A DNA stretch of 30,914 nucleotides from an uncultured Pseudobutyrivibrio sp. (GCA_900546435.1 URCQ01000025.1:1-30914), one strand, 5' to 3'. Counted from the first letter of the stretch, positions 8,668 through 16,902 are shown. A program made the numbers and translations. Notes: a model not told the origin generated them from the sequence alone.

Positions 8668-9934
8668 AATATACTCCATTCGTCTCAATTTTTACATCTA
8701 CGCCATCTTTTGCAATCTGCCGGAACACACGTCTTTGAATTGCCGTATCCTGCCAAGCTGACGTATACGTATAAACCAATGTATCCTTATAAGATGTAAT
8801 GGTTGCTTTTAGTTGCTGTCCTTTTGAAAACGACAGGAATGAATGGAACATCTGAATATATGGTTCGTATGCTTCTTCTACTTTGATATTCCCGATATTG
8901 GTCACAGTTGTTGTATTTGCAAGTGCTGATTGTGTATAAACAAAACGCATTGCCATATTTTTTAAGAACAACGGCACGGCCCTTGCTACCACCATCTGTT
9001 CGTTTGAAACATTGTATGAAAAGATTTTTTCAAGATGTTCTTTGTTGATCTGTTCTTTCAGAGATGCCCTCGTAAGTTCTACAATTTCTTCAAATGTATA
9101 ATCATCTTTTTCCGGTGCAAACTCTGCCGAAACCATAACAAAGAAATTCTTTGTTGTGATAGAATCGAAATATGGTCGAAGATTTACCGGAACTGCTACG
9201 CGAATTGGTCTATCCTTTGTGATATGACGATAATATTCCTGATATGCCGCCCATATAAATGTGGCAACCAGATATTCATTGATACTCACGCCATAATCAT
9301 GACATACCTTTTTTAACTGTTTGATTGGCAGATAGCCATGAATAACGCCAAAACCATCATAAGCCAGTTTTTCTCCTTTAATCAAAAAGGCTCTTTTTGA
9401 TTTATATACACTCTTTGACTTTTTCTTATAATTTTTCAGGAAAGAATCTTCTCTGTTCAAAGATGTGTCTGCACTGAGTTCATCACCATATTTTTCCCGC
9501 AGCTTAGGATGTGCCAAACGCAGATACTGGTATGTCAGTTCCCGTAGGAAATTGATTCCGCCCATGCCATCCGTAAGTACATGAAAAACTTCTAAGTTGA
9601 TACGATTCTTGTAATAAGAAACGCGGAACATATAACTATTATTCTTGGACTGGTGAATCAATCTGCACGGATAGGTATGTTCCTCATGAACACGTGGTGC
9701 CTTCTTTCCATTTTCTTCAAAATAATACCAAAATATACCACTACGTAAACGCAAATTAAATCCCGGCATCTTTGGAAGTACAATATCTAATGCTTCCTGC
9801 AATAAAGCCTCGTCAATTTCTTCCTTAAGTACGCAGCTGATCCGATACGTATTGGTCATATTCTCCCCCGCAATGACCGGGAAAAGATTTGCTGTGTTAT
9901 CTAATTTATCCCATCGAATATATTTTTTTGCCAT
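8660..9934 (-). CDS. Condensation/alcohol acetyltransferase-type acyltransferase
   Basis: The 424-residue product belongs by appearance to the CoA-dependent acyltransferase/condensation superfamily. It carries the active-site motif HVLTDGMGG (HxxxDG type) in the N-terminal half, and a C-terminal half with the alternating strand pattern of these two-lobed enzymes. It resembles proteins annotated as alcohol acetyltransferases; the substrate cannot be read from sequence. The start MAKKYIRWDKL at 9934 is preceded by AAAAGGGG and marks where family-like sequence begins; a 42-residue upstream extension looks non-coding. A promoter candidate lies at 9960-9988. The gene overlaps the zinc-ribbon gene by eight bases. 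No membrane helices or carrier-protein domain are visible. Confidence 0.8.
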   Translation of the reverse strand: MAKKYIRWDKLDNTANLFPVIAGENMTNTYRISCVLKEEIDEALLQEALDIVLPKMPGFNLRLRSGIFWYYFEENGKKAPRVHEEHTYPCRLIHQSKNNSYMFRVSYYKNRINLEVFHVLTDGMGGINFLRELTYQYLRLAHPKLREKYGDELSADTSLNREDSFLKNYKKKSKSVYKSKRAFLIKGEKLAYDGFGVIHGYLPIKQLKKVCHDYGVSINEYLVATFIWAAYQEYYRHITKDRPIRVAVPVNLRPYFDSITTKNFFVMVSAEFAPEKDDYTFEEIVELTRASLKEQINKEHLEKIFSYNVSNEQMVVARAVPLFLKNMAMRFVYTQSALANTTTVTNIGNIKVEEAYEPYIQMFHSFLSFSKGQQLKATITSYKDTLVYTYTSAWQDTAIQRRVFRQIAKDGVDVKIETNGVYYE

Positions 9935-9959
9935 AAATACCCCTTTTCTACCTCTTCCT

Positions 9960-9988
9960 ATTGTGGTCGATATTGTTACATTAGTCAA
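9960..9988 (-). promoter_or_regulatory. Candidate promoter of the acyltransferase gene
   Basis: On the minus strand TTGACT (9983-9988) and CACAAT (9960-9965) are spaced by 17 bases, about 25 bases before the ATG at 9934. The -35 is good and the -10 matches four of six bases. The placement makes the long N-terminal extension untranslated. Confidence 0.45.
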
Positions 9989-10104
9989 CCCACTTTTTAT
10001 CTTTCTCCAATATGCCACTATACTCCCCATCTTTTCTTTTTCCATACAGTGGCAGAACACGCTCAGCGAATTCTATCAGTTGATTAGCAGTCGCCATAAA
10101 AAAA

Positions 10105-10134
10105 CGGCTCTTTCCTCCATTGAAGAAAGAGCCG
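10105..10134 (-). terminator. Terminator of the purine permease gene
   Basis: CGGCTCTTTC (10105-10114) and GAAAGAGCCG (10125-10134) form a 10-bp stem with a 10-base loop. On the minus strand a run of seven T follows, about 35 bases after the permease stop. An A/T run on the other side would let it work in both directions. Confidence 0.88.
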
Positions 10135-10168
10135 CTTTTTCATTACGCAGAGCGTATATGTTTATATC

Positions 10169-11530
10169 TTATAAGAAGATATATTTAAGTACAAAGAGTA
10201 CTGCAAGTACATACATAAGTGGATGTACCTTCTTAGCCTTACCAACAACTACATTGATTACAACATAAGAGATAACTCCAACAGCAATACCTTCTGAAAT
10301 GCTGTAAAGAAGTGGCATTGCAATCATGCAAAGATATGCTGGAACAGATTCTGCCGGATCATTAAAGTCAATATCAACAACTGCTGAAACCATAAGGAAT
10401 CCTACAAAAATCAATGCTGGAGCTGTAGCAAATCCTGGAATTGTTGTAAACAATGGAGAAAAGATGATTGCTAATAAGAATAACAATCCTGTTACAACAG
10501 AAGAAAGTCCAGTTCTTGCACCTTCTGATACGCCTGAAGAACTTTCAACAAATGTTGTTGTTGTAGATGTACCAAGGATAGCACCTGCACTTGTTGCAAT
10601 TGCATCTGCTAAAAGTGCTGGCTTAATTCTTTCCAATTTACCATTTTCATCTAACATGTCAGCCTTGTTCGCAACACCAATCAATGTTCCGATGGTATCA
10701 AACATATCTACAAACAAGAATGCAAAGATGATGACAACAAAGTCTAATGCATTAACCTGACCCATATCTGCCTTGAAGCACTGACCAAATGTCTGTCCCA
10801 AAGCACTAAAATCAAAGCTGATCCACTGTGTAGGAATTAATGAGTAGAATCCTGCCTCTACATCAACGGTATAAAGACCGGTTACCTGGCAAATAATACC
10901 AAGAATCCATGTAACGAAGATACCAATCAAAAAGCTTCCCTTTACATTCTTAATATGAAGAATGGCAATCAGAATCAATCCAATCACACAAAGAAGTGCA
11001 CAGATACCTACCGTATGGAAATTCTCTGTGAAGTTTACAACTGTAACAAGTGTAGAATCACTATTTACAACGATATATCCATTCTGCAAACCGATAAATG
11101 CAACGAAAAGACCGATACCAACGGATACGCCCTTTTTCAACTGCATTGGAATTGCATTAAAGATTGCTTCACGTACATTTGTAAGTGAAAGTACAATAAA
11201 GATGATACCTTCCACAAATACTGCCATCAATGCGATTTTCCAATCGTATCCCATAGTTCCACATACTGTGTATGCAAAATAAGCATTTAATCCAAGACCT
11301 GGCGCAAGTGCAAATGGATAATTTGCAAGAAGTGCCATACAAAGGGTTCCGATAAATGCTGCAAGCGCAGTTGCCATCACAATTGCCTGAGAATCCATTC
11401 CAGATGCTGAAAGGATGGATGGGTTAACTGCCAGGATGTAAGCCATTGTCATAAAAGTAGTAAGACCACCAATGACTTCTGTCTTCACATCAGTGTTGTT
11501 CGCTTTCAATTTGAACATTTTTTCTAACAT
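10169..11530 (-). CDS. NCS2 purine permease, AzgA (hypoxanthine/guanine) type
   Basis: This 453-residue permease has about 12-14 membrane helices. It opens with the AzgA-subfamily start: FKLKANNTDVKTEVIGG, then TTFMTMAYILAVNP. Members of this group (for example PbuG/PbuO of Bacillus and GhxP/GhxQ of E. coli) import guanine, hypoxanthine or adenine by H+ symport. Which base is used here cannot be read. The start MLEKMFKLK is preceded by AGGAGGAACAC. The gene is a single-gene transcript: own promoter at 11612-11640, a leader with two hairpins, and a strong terminator. No purine riboswitch could be seen in the leader. Confidence 0.93.
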   Translation of the reverse strand: MLEKMFKLKANNTDVKTEVIGGLTTFMTMAYILAVNPSILSASGMDSQAIVMATALAAFIGTLCMALLANYPFALAPGLGLNAYFAYTVCGTMGYDWKIALMAVFVEGIIFIVLSLTNVREAIFNAIPMQLKKGVSVGIGLFVAFIGLQNGYIVVNSDSTLVTVVNFTENFHTVGICALLCVIGLILIAILHIKNVKGSFLIGIFVTWILGIICQVTGLYTVDVEAGFYSLIPTQWISFDFSALGQTFGQCFKADMGQVNALDFVVIIFAFLFVDMFDTIGTLIGVANKADMLDENGKLERIKPALLADAIATSAGAILGTSTTTTFVESSSGVSEGARTGLSSVVTGLLFLLAIIFSPLFTTIPGFATAPALIFVGFLMVSAVVDIDFNDPAESVPAYLCMIAMPLLYSISEGIAVGVISYVVINVVVGKAKKVHPLMYVLAVLFVLKYIFL

Positions 11531-11548
11531 GTGTTCCTCCTAGATTAT

Positions 11549-11563
11549 ATGTGTTTACCACAT
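11549..11563 (-). promoter_or_regulatory. Small hairpin next to the permease ribosome binding site
   Basis: ATGTG and CACAT arms with a five-base loop lie about 20 bases before the AGGAGG of the permease gene. Together with the larger hairpin at 11571-11597 it gives a structured leader of roughly 75 bases. No known riboswitch class was recognised. Confidence 0.35.
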
Positions 11564-11570
11564 AATTTTT

Positions 11571-11597
11571 TGAGCAGGTATTTTTGCGTTCTGCTCA
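11571..11597 (-). promoter_or_regulatory. Leader hairpin of the purine permease
   Basis: Perfect 7-bp arms TGAGCAG and CTGCTCA enclose a 13-base loop, directly downstream of the promoter and within the transcribed leader. On the minus strand AAAAAATT follows, not a T-run, so it is not an intrinsic terminator. It may stabilise the mRNA, bind a protein, or form an operator; function unknown. Confidence 0.4.
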
Positions 11598-11611
11598 CAT
11601 TTAACGTGTAG

Positions 11612-11640
11612 ATTATACTTGAAAAAATAGTCATATTCAA
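11612..11640 (-). promoter_or_regulatory. Promoter of the purine permease gene
   Basis: On the minus strand TTGAAT (11635-11640) and a perfect TATAAT (11612-11617) are spaced 17 bases apart. The ATG lies about 80 bases further on. Confidence 0.75.
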
Positions 11641-11799
11641 GGAATAAACGCCTTTTTCCATACGACATTTTCATGCTTTTGTATACCATTTTTGCCTTCC
11701 ATTAACGCTCCTTATATTATCTATCACCATGCCTTATAAATGCCACTTTTTCCTTTTTATTCGATTCCTTGTTTTGCCTTTTTGAAGCACAGTAGAACC
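11641..11799. other. Middle of the divergent permease/DUF1846 intergenic region
   Basis: The gene-free stretch 11531-11916 holds the permease promoter and leader on its left and the DUF1846 promoter and leader on its right. Between them these roughly 160 A/T-rich bases show no convincing reading frame, RNA gene or repeat. Confidence 0.5.
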
Positions 11800-11828
11800 T
11801 TGCCACAAAGTTTTTCGCGTGCTATACT
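11800..11828 (+). promoter_or_regulatory. Promoter of the DUF1846 gene
   Basis: TTGCCA (11800-11805) and TATACT (11823-11828) are separated by 17 bases. The transcript would carry a leader of about 80 bases before the ATG at 11917. Confidence 0.7.
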
Positions 11829-11838
11829 TATGAGCATG

Positions 11839-11878
11839 TATGTAATAATATTTTCGAACATTTATTGTTCCTTACATA
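11839..11878 (+). promoter_or_regulatory. Nested inverted repeat in the DUF1846 leader
   Basis: Outer arms TATGTAA (11839-11845) and TTACATA (11872-11878) enclose an inner hairpin with arms GAACA (11856-11860) and TGTTC (11866-11870). It lies between the promoter and the AGGAAGG ribosome binding site. No T-run follows and no known riboswitch class was recognised. Confidence 0.35.
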
Positions 11879-11916
11879 TATTCACAAGATAACCATACAT
11901 AGGAAGGACTTACATT

Positions 11917-13383
11917 ATGAAAATAGGATTTGATAATGACAAATATCTGCACATGCAGTCAGAACACATCAAAGAACGTATCAACCATTTCGGAGATAAA
12001 TTATATCTGGAATTTGGTGGAAAATTATACGATGATTATCATGCCGCCCGCGTTTTACCGGGCTTTATGCCAGACTCTAAATTACGCATGCTTTTACAAT
12101 TAAAAGATCAGGCAGAAATCGTAATTGCTATTTCTGCCAATGCCATTGCATCTAACAAAATGCGTGGTGATCTCGGCATTACCTATGATGAGGATGTTTT
12201 TCGTCTGATGAAAGTATTCCGCAGTTTTGGGCTGTATGTTGGCAGTGTTGCCATCACACAATATTCCGGAGAAGCTGCCGCAGATGAATTTCGCCGCCAT
12301 TTAGATTCTATTGGTGTTCCTTCTTATATCTTACATAAGATTGATGGCTATCCAAGTAATATCGAACACATTGTAAGCGATGAAGGCTATGGAAAAAATG
12401 ACTATATTAAAACCAGCCGCCCTCTCGTTGTTGTGACTGCACCAGGCCCTGGAAGCGGTAAGATGGCTACCTGTCTTTCACAGTTGTACCATGAACACAA
12501 ACGTGGCGTTTCCGCAGGATATGCCAAATTCGAGACATTTCCTGTATGGAATCTTCCTCTGAAGCATCCGGTCAATCTCGCATATGAAGCAGCCACAGCT
12601 GACTTGAATGATGTCAATATGATCGATCCTTTCCATTTAGAGGCATATGGTGAAACCACCATTAACTATAACCGCGACGTTGAAATCTATCCTGTTTTAA
12701 AAGCGATGTTTGAACGTATTTATGGCACATGCAACTACATGTCTCCAACCGATATGGGTGTCAACATGGTTGGCAACTGTATTTGCGATGATGATGTATG
12801 CCGCGAAGCAGGAAAAGCAGAAATCATCCGTCGTTATTATACGGAAATCTGCAACATCAAAAAAGGACACGGCTCAAAAGATGCCCTTTACAAGATTGAA
12901 TTGCTGATGAAACAGGCCGATATTTCTCCGGCAGATCGCAACGTTGCTGTCACTGCGCTCCAGGTGGCAAATGAAACACACAAGCCCGCCGTTGCCATTG
13001 AACTTGATAATGGAACCATTATTGATGGAAAGACATCTGACTTGCTTAGCGCTCCTGCTGCTGCTCTTTTAAATGTTTTAAAAGAATTAGCAGGTATTGA
13101 TCATGAAAAATTATTGATTTCTCCAGAAGCTTTACAGCCAATCAGCCAGTTAAAGAAGAATTACTTAGGAAGTGATGATGCCAGCCTTCATAGTGACGAA
13201 GTTTTGGTGGCACTCTCAATCAGTTCCAAAACAGATGCAGATGCAAAGGCAGCATTTGATCAATTACCAAATCTAAAGACATTAAACGTACACTCTTCTG
13301 TTATGTTAGATGAAGTTGATGAACAGATCTTTAGAAAACTTGGTATGTATCTGACTTGCGAACCAAAAACACAAGTAAACTAA
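11917..13383 (+). CDS. DUF1846 domain-containing protein
   Basis: The 488-residue cytoplasmic protein matches the DUF1846 family by its N-terminus (MKIGFDNDKYLHMQSEHIKE) and by the glycine-rich segment APGPGSGKMAT (175-185), which resembles a P-loop. Family members are structurally known but lack an agreed function; a nucleotide-linked role is inference from the glycine loop. Length is normal for the family. The ATG is preceded by AGGAAGG. The gene is monocistronic, with a strong promoter upstream and a hairpin terminator shared with the opposing pyrG. It is one of only two plus-strand genes in the window. Confidence 0.9.
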   Translation: MKIGFDNDKYLHMQSEHIKERINHFGDKLYLEFGGKLYDDYHAARVLPGFMPDSKLRMLLQLKDQAEIVIAISANAIASNKMRGDLGITYDEDVFRLMKVFRSFGLYVGSVAITQYSGEAAADEFRRHLDSIGVPSYILHKIDGYPSNIEHIVSDEGYGKNDYIKTSRPLVVVTAPGPGSGKMATCLSQLYHEHKRGVSAGYAKFETFPVWNLPLKHPVNLAYEAATADLNDVNMIDPFHLEAYGETTINYNRDVEIYPVLKAMFERIYGTCNYMSPTDMGVNMVGNCICDDDVCREAGKAEIIRRYYTEICNIKKGHGSKDALYKIELLMKQADISPADRNVAVTALQVANETHKPAVAIELDNGTIIDGKTSDLLSAPAAALLNVLKELAGIDHEKLLISPEALQPISQLKKNYLGSDDASLHSDEVLVALSISSKTDADAKAAFDQLPNLKTLNVHSSVMLDEVDEQIFRKLGMYLTCEPKTQVN

Positions 13384-13400
13384 TACAAATCATATGAAAA

Positions 13401-13430
13401 AGCGGAGCGATTCCAAAAGAACGCTCCGCT
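13401..13430. terminator. Bidirectional terminator between DUF1846 gene and pyrG
   Basis: AGCGGAGCG (13401-13409) and CGCTCCGCT (13422-13430) form a 9-bp GC-rich stem flanked by an A-run on the left and six T on the right. It serves both converging genes. Confidence 0.9.
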
Positions 13431-13447
13431 TTTTTATGCTTTATATT

Positions 13448-15043
13448 CTATTTTGTCAGGCTTGCTTTGATAAACTCTGCAAAAAGTGGATGTGGTTTAT
13501 TTGGGCGGCTCTTAAATTCCGGATGGAATTGCACCCCAACATGAAATCTGTTATCTGATACTTCTACCGCCTCAACAATGGCATCATCCGGCGAAGTTCC
13601 ACTGATGGTCAATCCCTTTTCCTGCATCAGATCACGATACGCATTGTTAAACTCAAAACGATGTCTATGGCGCTCATCAATATGTTCTTTCTGATAAGCC
13701 CGTGCTAACGTTGTGCCTTCTTTTATCTTGCAAGGATAACTTCCCAGGCGCATTGTTCCACCTTTTCTTAATACCGCCATCTGTTCTTCCATCAAATCAA
13801 TCACAAGATGTTCTCCTTCCGGATGGAATTCTCCGGAATCTGCATCTGTAAGACCACATACATTTCTTGCAAATTCAATGGCTGCCACCTGCATGCCAAG
13901 GCAAATACCAAGGTAAGGAATATCGTGTTCTCTCGCATATTGACATGCCAAAATTTTGCCTTCTACACCGCGGTCTCCGAAACCACCCGGCACTAAAATA
14001 CCATCCAAATCTGCTAATATATCGCTCACATTTTCTTTTGTAATCTGTTCGCTGTCAATCCATGCAATTTCTACATGTGCGTCATTGGCATAGCCACCGT
14101 GCAGCAGCGCTTCACGTACGGACAAATAGGCATCATGCAATGCTACATATTTACCGACAATAGCAACCTTTGTTGTCTTTTTCAGATGATGAATCGTATC
14201 CACCATCTCCTTCCAGTCGGAAAGATCGAGTGGTACATCTTTCATCTGTAAACGACGGCACACAACAGAATCTAATCCATAGGCATGCAGCATAAGTGGT
14301 GCCTCATATAAGCAATCCATTGTATCGTTTTCGATTACACAATCTTTTGGTACATTGCAAAATAGCGATATTTTATCTTTGATGCTCTGCTCTAATGGAC
14401 GATCTACGCGGCACACAATAATATCCGGTGCTATTCCCAATGACTGCAGTTCCTTAACCGAATGCTGTGTCGGCTTTGACTTATGTTCATTTGAACCGGA
14501 CAACCATGGTACAAGCGTAACATGAATAAAACAACAATTTTCCCGTCCACGTTCCAATGAAACCTGGCGAATAGCCTCTAGAAATGGCTGACTTTCAATA
14601 TCACCTGTCGTACCACCAATCTCTGTAATCAATACATCTGCATCTGAGCTCTCTGCTCCCATATAGATAAAACGTTTGATTTCTTCTGTGATATGTGGAA
14701 TCACCTGTACCGTTTGTCCCAGATATTCCCCTTTTCTTTCACGGTTTAAAACATTCCAATATACTTTTCCACTTGTTAAATTTGAATATTTATTCAGATT
14801 TTCATCGATAAAACGCTCATAATGTCCCAAATCCAAATCTGTCTCTGCGCCATCATCTGTAACAAACACTTCCCCATGCTGATATGGGCTCATGGTACCG
14901 GGATCCACATTCATATAAGGATCCAATTTTTGTGATGCCACCTTATAGCCACGCATTTTCAGCAGACGTCCCAACGACGCTGCCGTAATTCCTTTTCCTA
15001 ATCCGGATACTACACCACCTGTAACAAACACATGCTTTGTCAT
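13448..15043 (-). CDS. pyrG: CTP synthase
   Basis: CTP synthase converts UTP to CTP using ATP and glutamine-derived ammonia. The 531-residue product has the N-terminal amidoligase domain (MTKHVFVTGGVVSGLGKG with its P-loop) and a C-terminal class I glutaminase domain. The latter shows the nucleophile motif GICLGMQ and the VQFHPEFKSRP segment carrying His and Glu of the triad. The ATG at 15043 is chosen because AGGAAGGTGATTGT precedes it and the family start MTKHVFVTGG follows directly; the longer frame runs into the upstream gene. It starts 17 bases after the ANTAR regulator stop, so it is probably co-transcribed with glnA and the regulator. A glutamine-consuming enzyme would then sit under nitrogen control. 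Confidence 0.96.
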   Translation of the reverse strand: MTKHVFVTGGVVSGLGKGITAASLGRLLKMRGYKVASQKLDPYMNVDPGTMSPYQHGEVFVTDDGAETDLDLGHYERFIDENLNKYSNLTSGKVYWNVLNRERKGEYLGQTVQVIPHITEEIKRFIYMGAESSDADVLITEIGGTTGDIESQPFLEAIRQVSLERGRENCCFIHVTLVPWLSGSNEHKSKPTQHSVKELQSLGIAPDIIVCRVDRPLEQSIKDKISLFCNVPKDCVIENDTMDCLYEAPLMLHAYGLDSVVCRRLQMKDVPLDLSDWKEMVDTIHHLKKTTKVAIVGKYVALHDAYLSVREALLHGGYANDAHVEIAWIDSEQITKENVSDILADLDGILVPGGFGDRGVEGKILACQYAREHDIPYLGICLGMQVAAIEFARNVCGLTDADSGEFHPEGEHLVIDLMEEQMAVLRKGGTMRLGSYPCKIKEGTTLARAYQKEHIDERHRHRFEFNNAYRDLMQEKGLTISGTSPDDAIVEAVEVSDNRFHVGVQFHPEFKSRPNKPHPLFAEFIKASLTK

Positions 15044-15060
15044 ACAATCACCTTCCTCTT

Positions 15061-15627
15061 TTAACCATACGTATGCACAATATCTTTTGCAATTTCCAGA
15101 CGACTCAATCGTTTGTCCATTGCCTGTCTTTCGATATATTTGTGCGCATCTTCTTCTGACATACCGCAGTACGAAATCAAAAGACATTTCGCACGCGATA
15201 CTGTTTTTAAACCATCTAATTTCTGTTGCAATTTTGCATTTTCTTTCTGTGCCATCGTAATACGTCTTTGCGCAACACGGGCCAATTTTATAGCACTCCA
15301 GAACAATTGCCTGCTGATTGGTTTACTGACGGTAATCACACCATAATCTTCCACACAATCTGCAATTGCGTCGCATTGTTCTGCCTTTACAAACAGGATT
15401 ACCTGACAGATATTCTTTTCCGCAATATCTATGGACAATTGTTCACCGGATTCCTTTCGAAGCGGAGCATTGATCAGACACAAATCAAAATCCGTATCAA
15501 CAAGTATTCTCCTTGCTTCTTCTCCATTTTCCACAACAAGGATATCCTCGTATCCGTTTTGTGTCAGGAAATCGCGAAAGAACTCTGTGCCTTTTGGCGC
15601 ATCACACACAATCAAAACTTTGTTCAT
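15061..15627 (-). CDS. nitR: ANTAR-domain antitermination regulator (NitR/NasT-like)
   Basis: The 188-residue protein has an N-terminal receiver-like domain (1-110), a helical linker and a C-terminal ANTAR domain (about 128-185). The last shows the ANTAR pattern: AKCLLISYCGMSEEDAHKYI, then RQAMDKRLSRLEIAKDIV. ANTAR proteins bind twin six-base-loop RNA hairpins and prevent terminator formation. The receiver is atypical: the phosphoacceptor position reads INAPL with Asn53 instead of Asp, and only one acidic residue (D9) is seen in the acidic pocket, though SKP keeps the conserved Lys. Phosphorylation is therefore unlikely. The gene follows glnA by 30 bases and precedes pyrG by 17. Clostridial glnA is known to be followed by such a gene (nitR); the symbol is by analogy. 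GGGAGG precedes the ATG. Confidence 0.88.
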   Translation of the reverse strand: MNKVLIVCDAPKGTEFFRDFLTQNGYEDILVVENGEEARRILVDTDFDLCLINAPLRKESGEQLSIDIAEKNICQVILFVKAEQCDAIADCVEDYGVITVSKPISRQLFWSAIKLARVAQRRITMAQKENAKLQQKLDGLKTVSRAKCLLISYCGMSEEDAHKYIERQAMDKRLSRLEIAKDIVHTYG

Positions 15628-15657
15628 CCGCGCATCCTCCCTTCATAAAATGAATGT

Positions 15658-16902
15658 TTACATATTCTCTATCACTTCTATGAAACGATTCGCGATGTCC
15701 TTGCATGGACCATTTTGGATAAAGTCACTCTTTTTCGCACACTCCACGGCTTCTGTCAAAGATAATGGCAGTTTATCGAATCCTGCTTTTTCCTCATCTT
15801 TTACCAATCTGCTGCTCTTATCTACTGGTGGCGGCAATGTTTCTTTTGCGCGCACGCCCGCAAGCCCCGCCTGAATCACAATGGCAAATGCCAGATATGG
15901 ATTGATACCGGAATCCGGTGAGCGCAAGACAAAACAGGTTCGTTTTCCCTGTACAATCGGAACACGCAGCAGACGGGACCGATTCTGGGCAGACCACGTG
16001 ATGTATTTTGGGGCTTCATTTTCTCCAAAGCGCTCATAGGATTGCTTTTGTGTATTTAAAAACAAGGTAATATCGCGCATGCGGTGAAACACGCCTGCCA
16101 TAAAATGCTCTGTAAATGCCGGATCTGTATCTTCCGTATTTTTTCCATTTTTCCAGGTAGAAATCTTCATATGTAACCCATTTCCACTCTTACCCTTAAT
16201 AGGTTTTGGATCAAAGGATGCAAAAACACCATTTCTCGTCGAAATTGCACTTACCACGTTTTTATAAGTAATATAATTATCAGCTGTGCCAAGTGCATCC
16301 GAAGAACGAAAATCGATCTCATTTTGCCCCGGACCGGATTCATGATGCGAGGATTCCGGCTGAATTCCCATCTCTTCCAATGTTAAGCAGATTTCACGAC
16401 GAATGTTTTCTCCCCGGTCTAATGGCGCAATATCTAAATATCCTCCTTCATCCCACGGAATATCCGTTGGTCTTCCCTCATCATCCGTTTTGAACAGATA
16501 AAATTCACTGCGAAGTCCCATACGACAAGAAAATCCCAAATCAGCACACTCCTGTAACGTATCCTTCAAAAATTTTCTGGCATCATACGGAAATGGCGTG
16601 CCATCCGGTAACACGACATCGCAATAAAAGCGGATTACACGCCCTTGCTGCGGTCTCCACGGTAAAACATTTAAGGTATCCGGAACTGGTTTTAAATATA
16701 AATCCTGGTACACCGGATCGTCATACCCGAGTATCAAAAACGAATCAAAATTAATACCTATGGTAAAAGCCGTAAGCAATTCCTCTGGCATAATTGATAT
16801 ATTTTTCTGGTTTCCAAAAATATCACAAAACGCCAATCGTATGAATTTGACATCATTTTCTTCCACAAATTCCATCACTTCATCCATTGTTTCATCTGCC
16901 AT
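15658..16902 (-). CDS. glnA: Type I glutamine synthetase-like protein, divergent active site
   Basis: The fold is clearly glutamine synthetase type I: HHESGPGQNEIDF (186-198), NEAPKYITWSAQNRS (295-309) and RSPDSGINPYLAFA (327-340). The ATG at 16902 follows GGAGG; the longer frame would begin inside the leader terminator. At 414 residues it is about 25-30 shorter at the C-terminus than typical GlnA. Several residues depart from the family. The FDGSSI loop reads FDSFLIL (52-58), and GPEPEFFLF reads GLRSEFYLF. This puts Arg131 where E. coli has Glu129, and Val325 replaces Glu357 in the RIEVR segment. These two Glu and His269 hold the n2 metal, so only the His (H244) remains. NGSGMH also reads SGNGLH. 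Ligands of the n1 site (E133, E188, E195) are kept. Enzyme activity is doubtful; a sensor role is possible. Confidence 0.88.
   Translation of the reverse strand: MADETMDEVMEFVEENDVKFIRLAFCDIFGNQKNISIMPEELLTAFTIGINFDSFLILGYDDPVYQDLYLKPVPDTLNVLPWRPQQGRVIRFYCDVVLPDGTPFPYDARKFLKDTLQECADLGFSCRMGLRSEFYLFKTDDEGRPTDIPWDEGGYLDIAPLDRGENIRREICLTLEEMGIQPESSHHESGPGQNEIDFRSSDALGTADNYITYKNVVSAISTRNGVFASFDPKPIKGKSGNGLHMKISTWKNGKNTEDTDPAFTEHFMAGVFHRMRDITLFLNTQKQSYERFGENEAPKYITWSAQNRSRLLRVPIVQGKRTCFVLRSPDSGINPYLAFAIVIQAGLAGVRAKETLPPPVDKSSRLVKDEEKAGFDKLPLSLTEAVECAKKSDFIQNGPCKDIANRFIEVIENM

Noticed and set aside
11531..11640. Purine riboswitch ahead of the AzgA-type permease
   Set aside because: The conserved core segments of the purine aptamer are absent; the hairpins present do not form its three-way junction.
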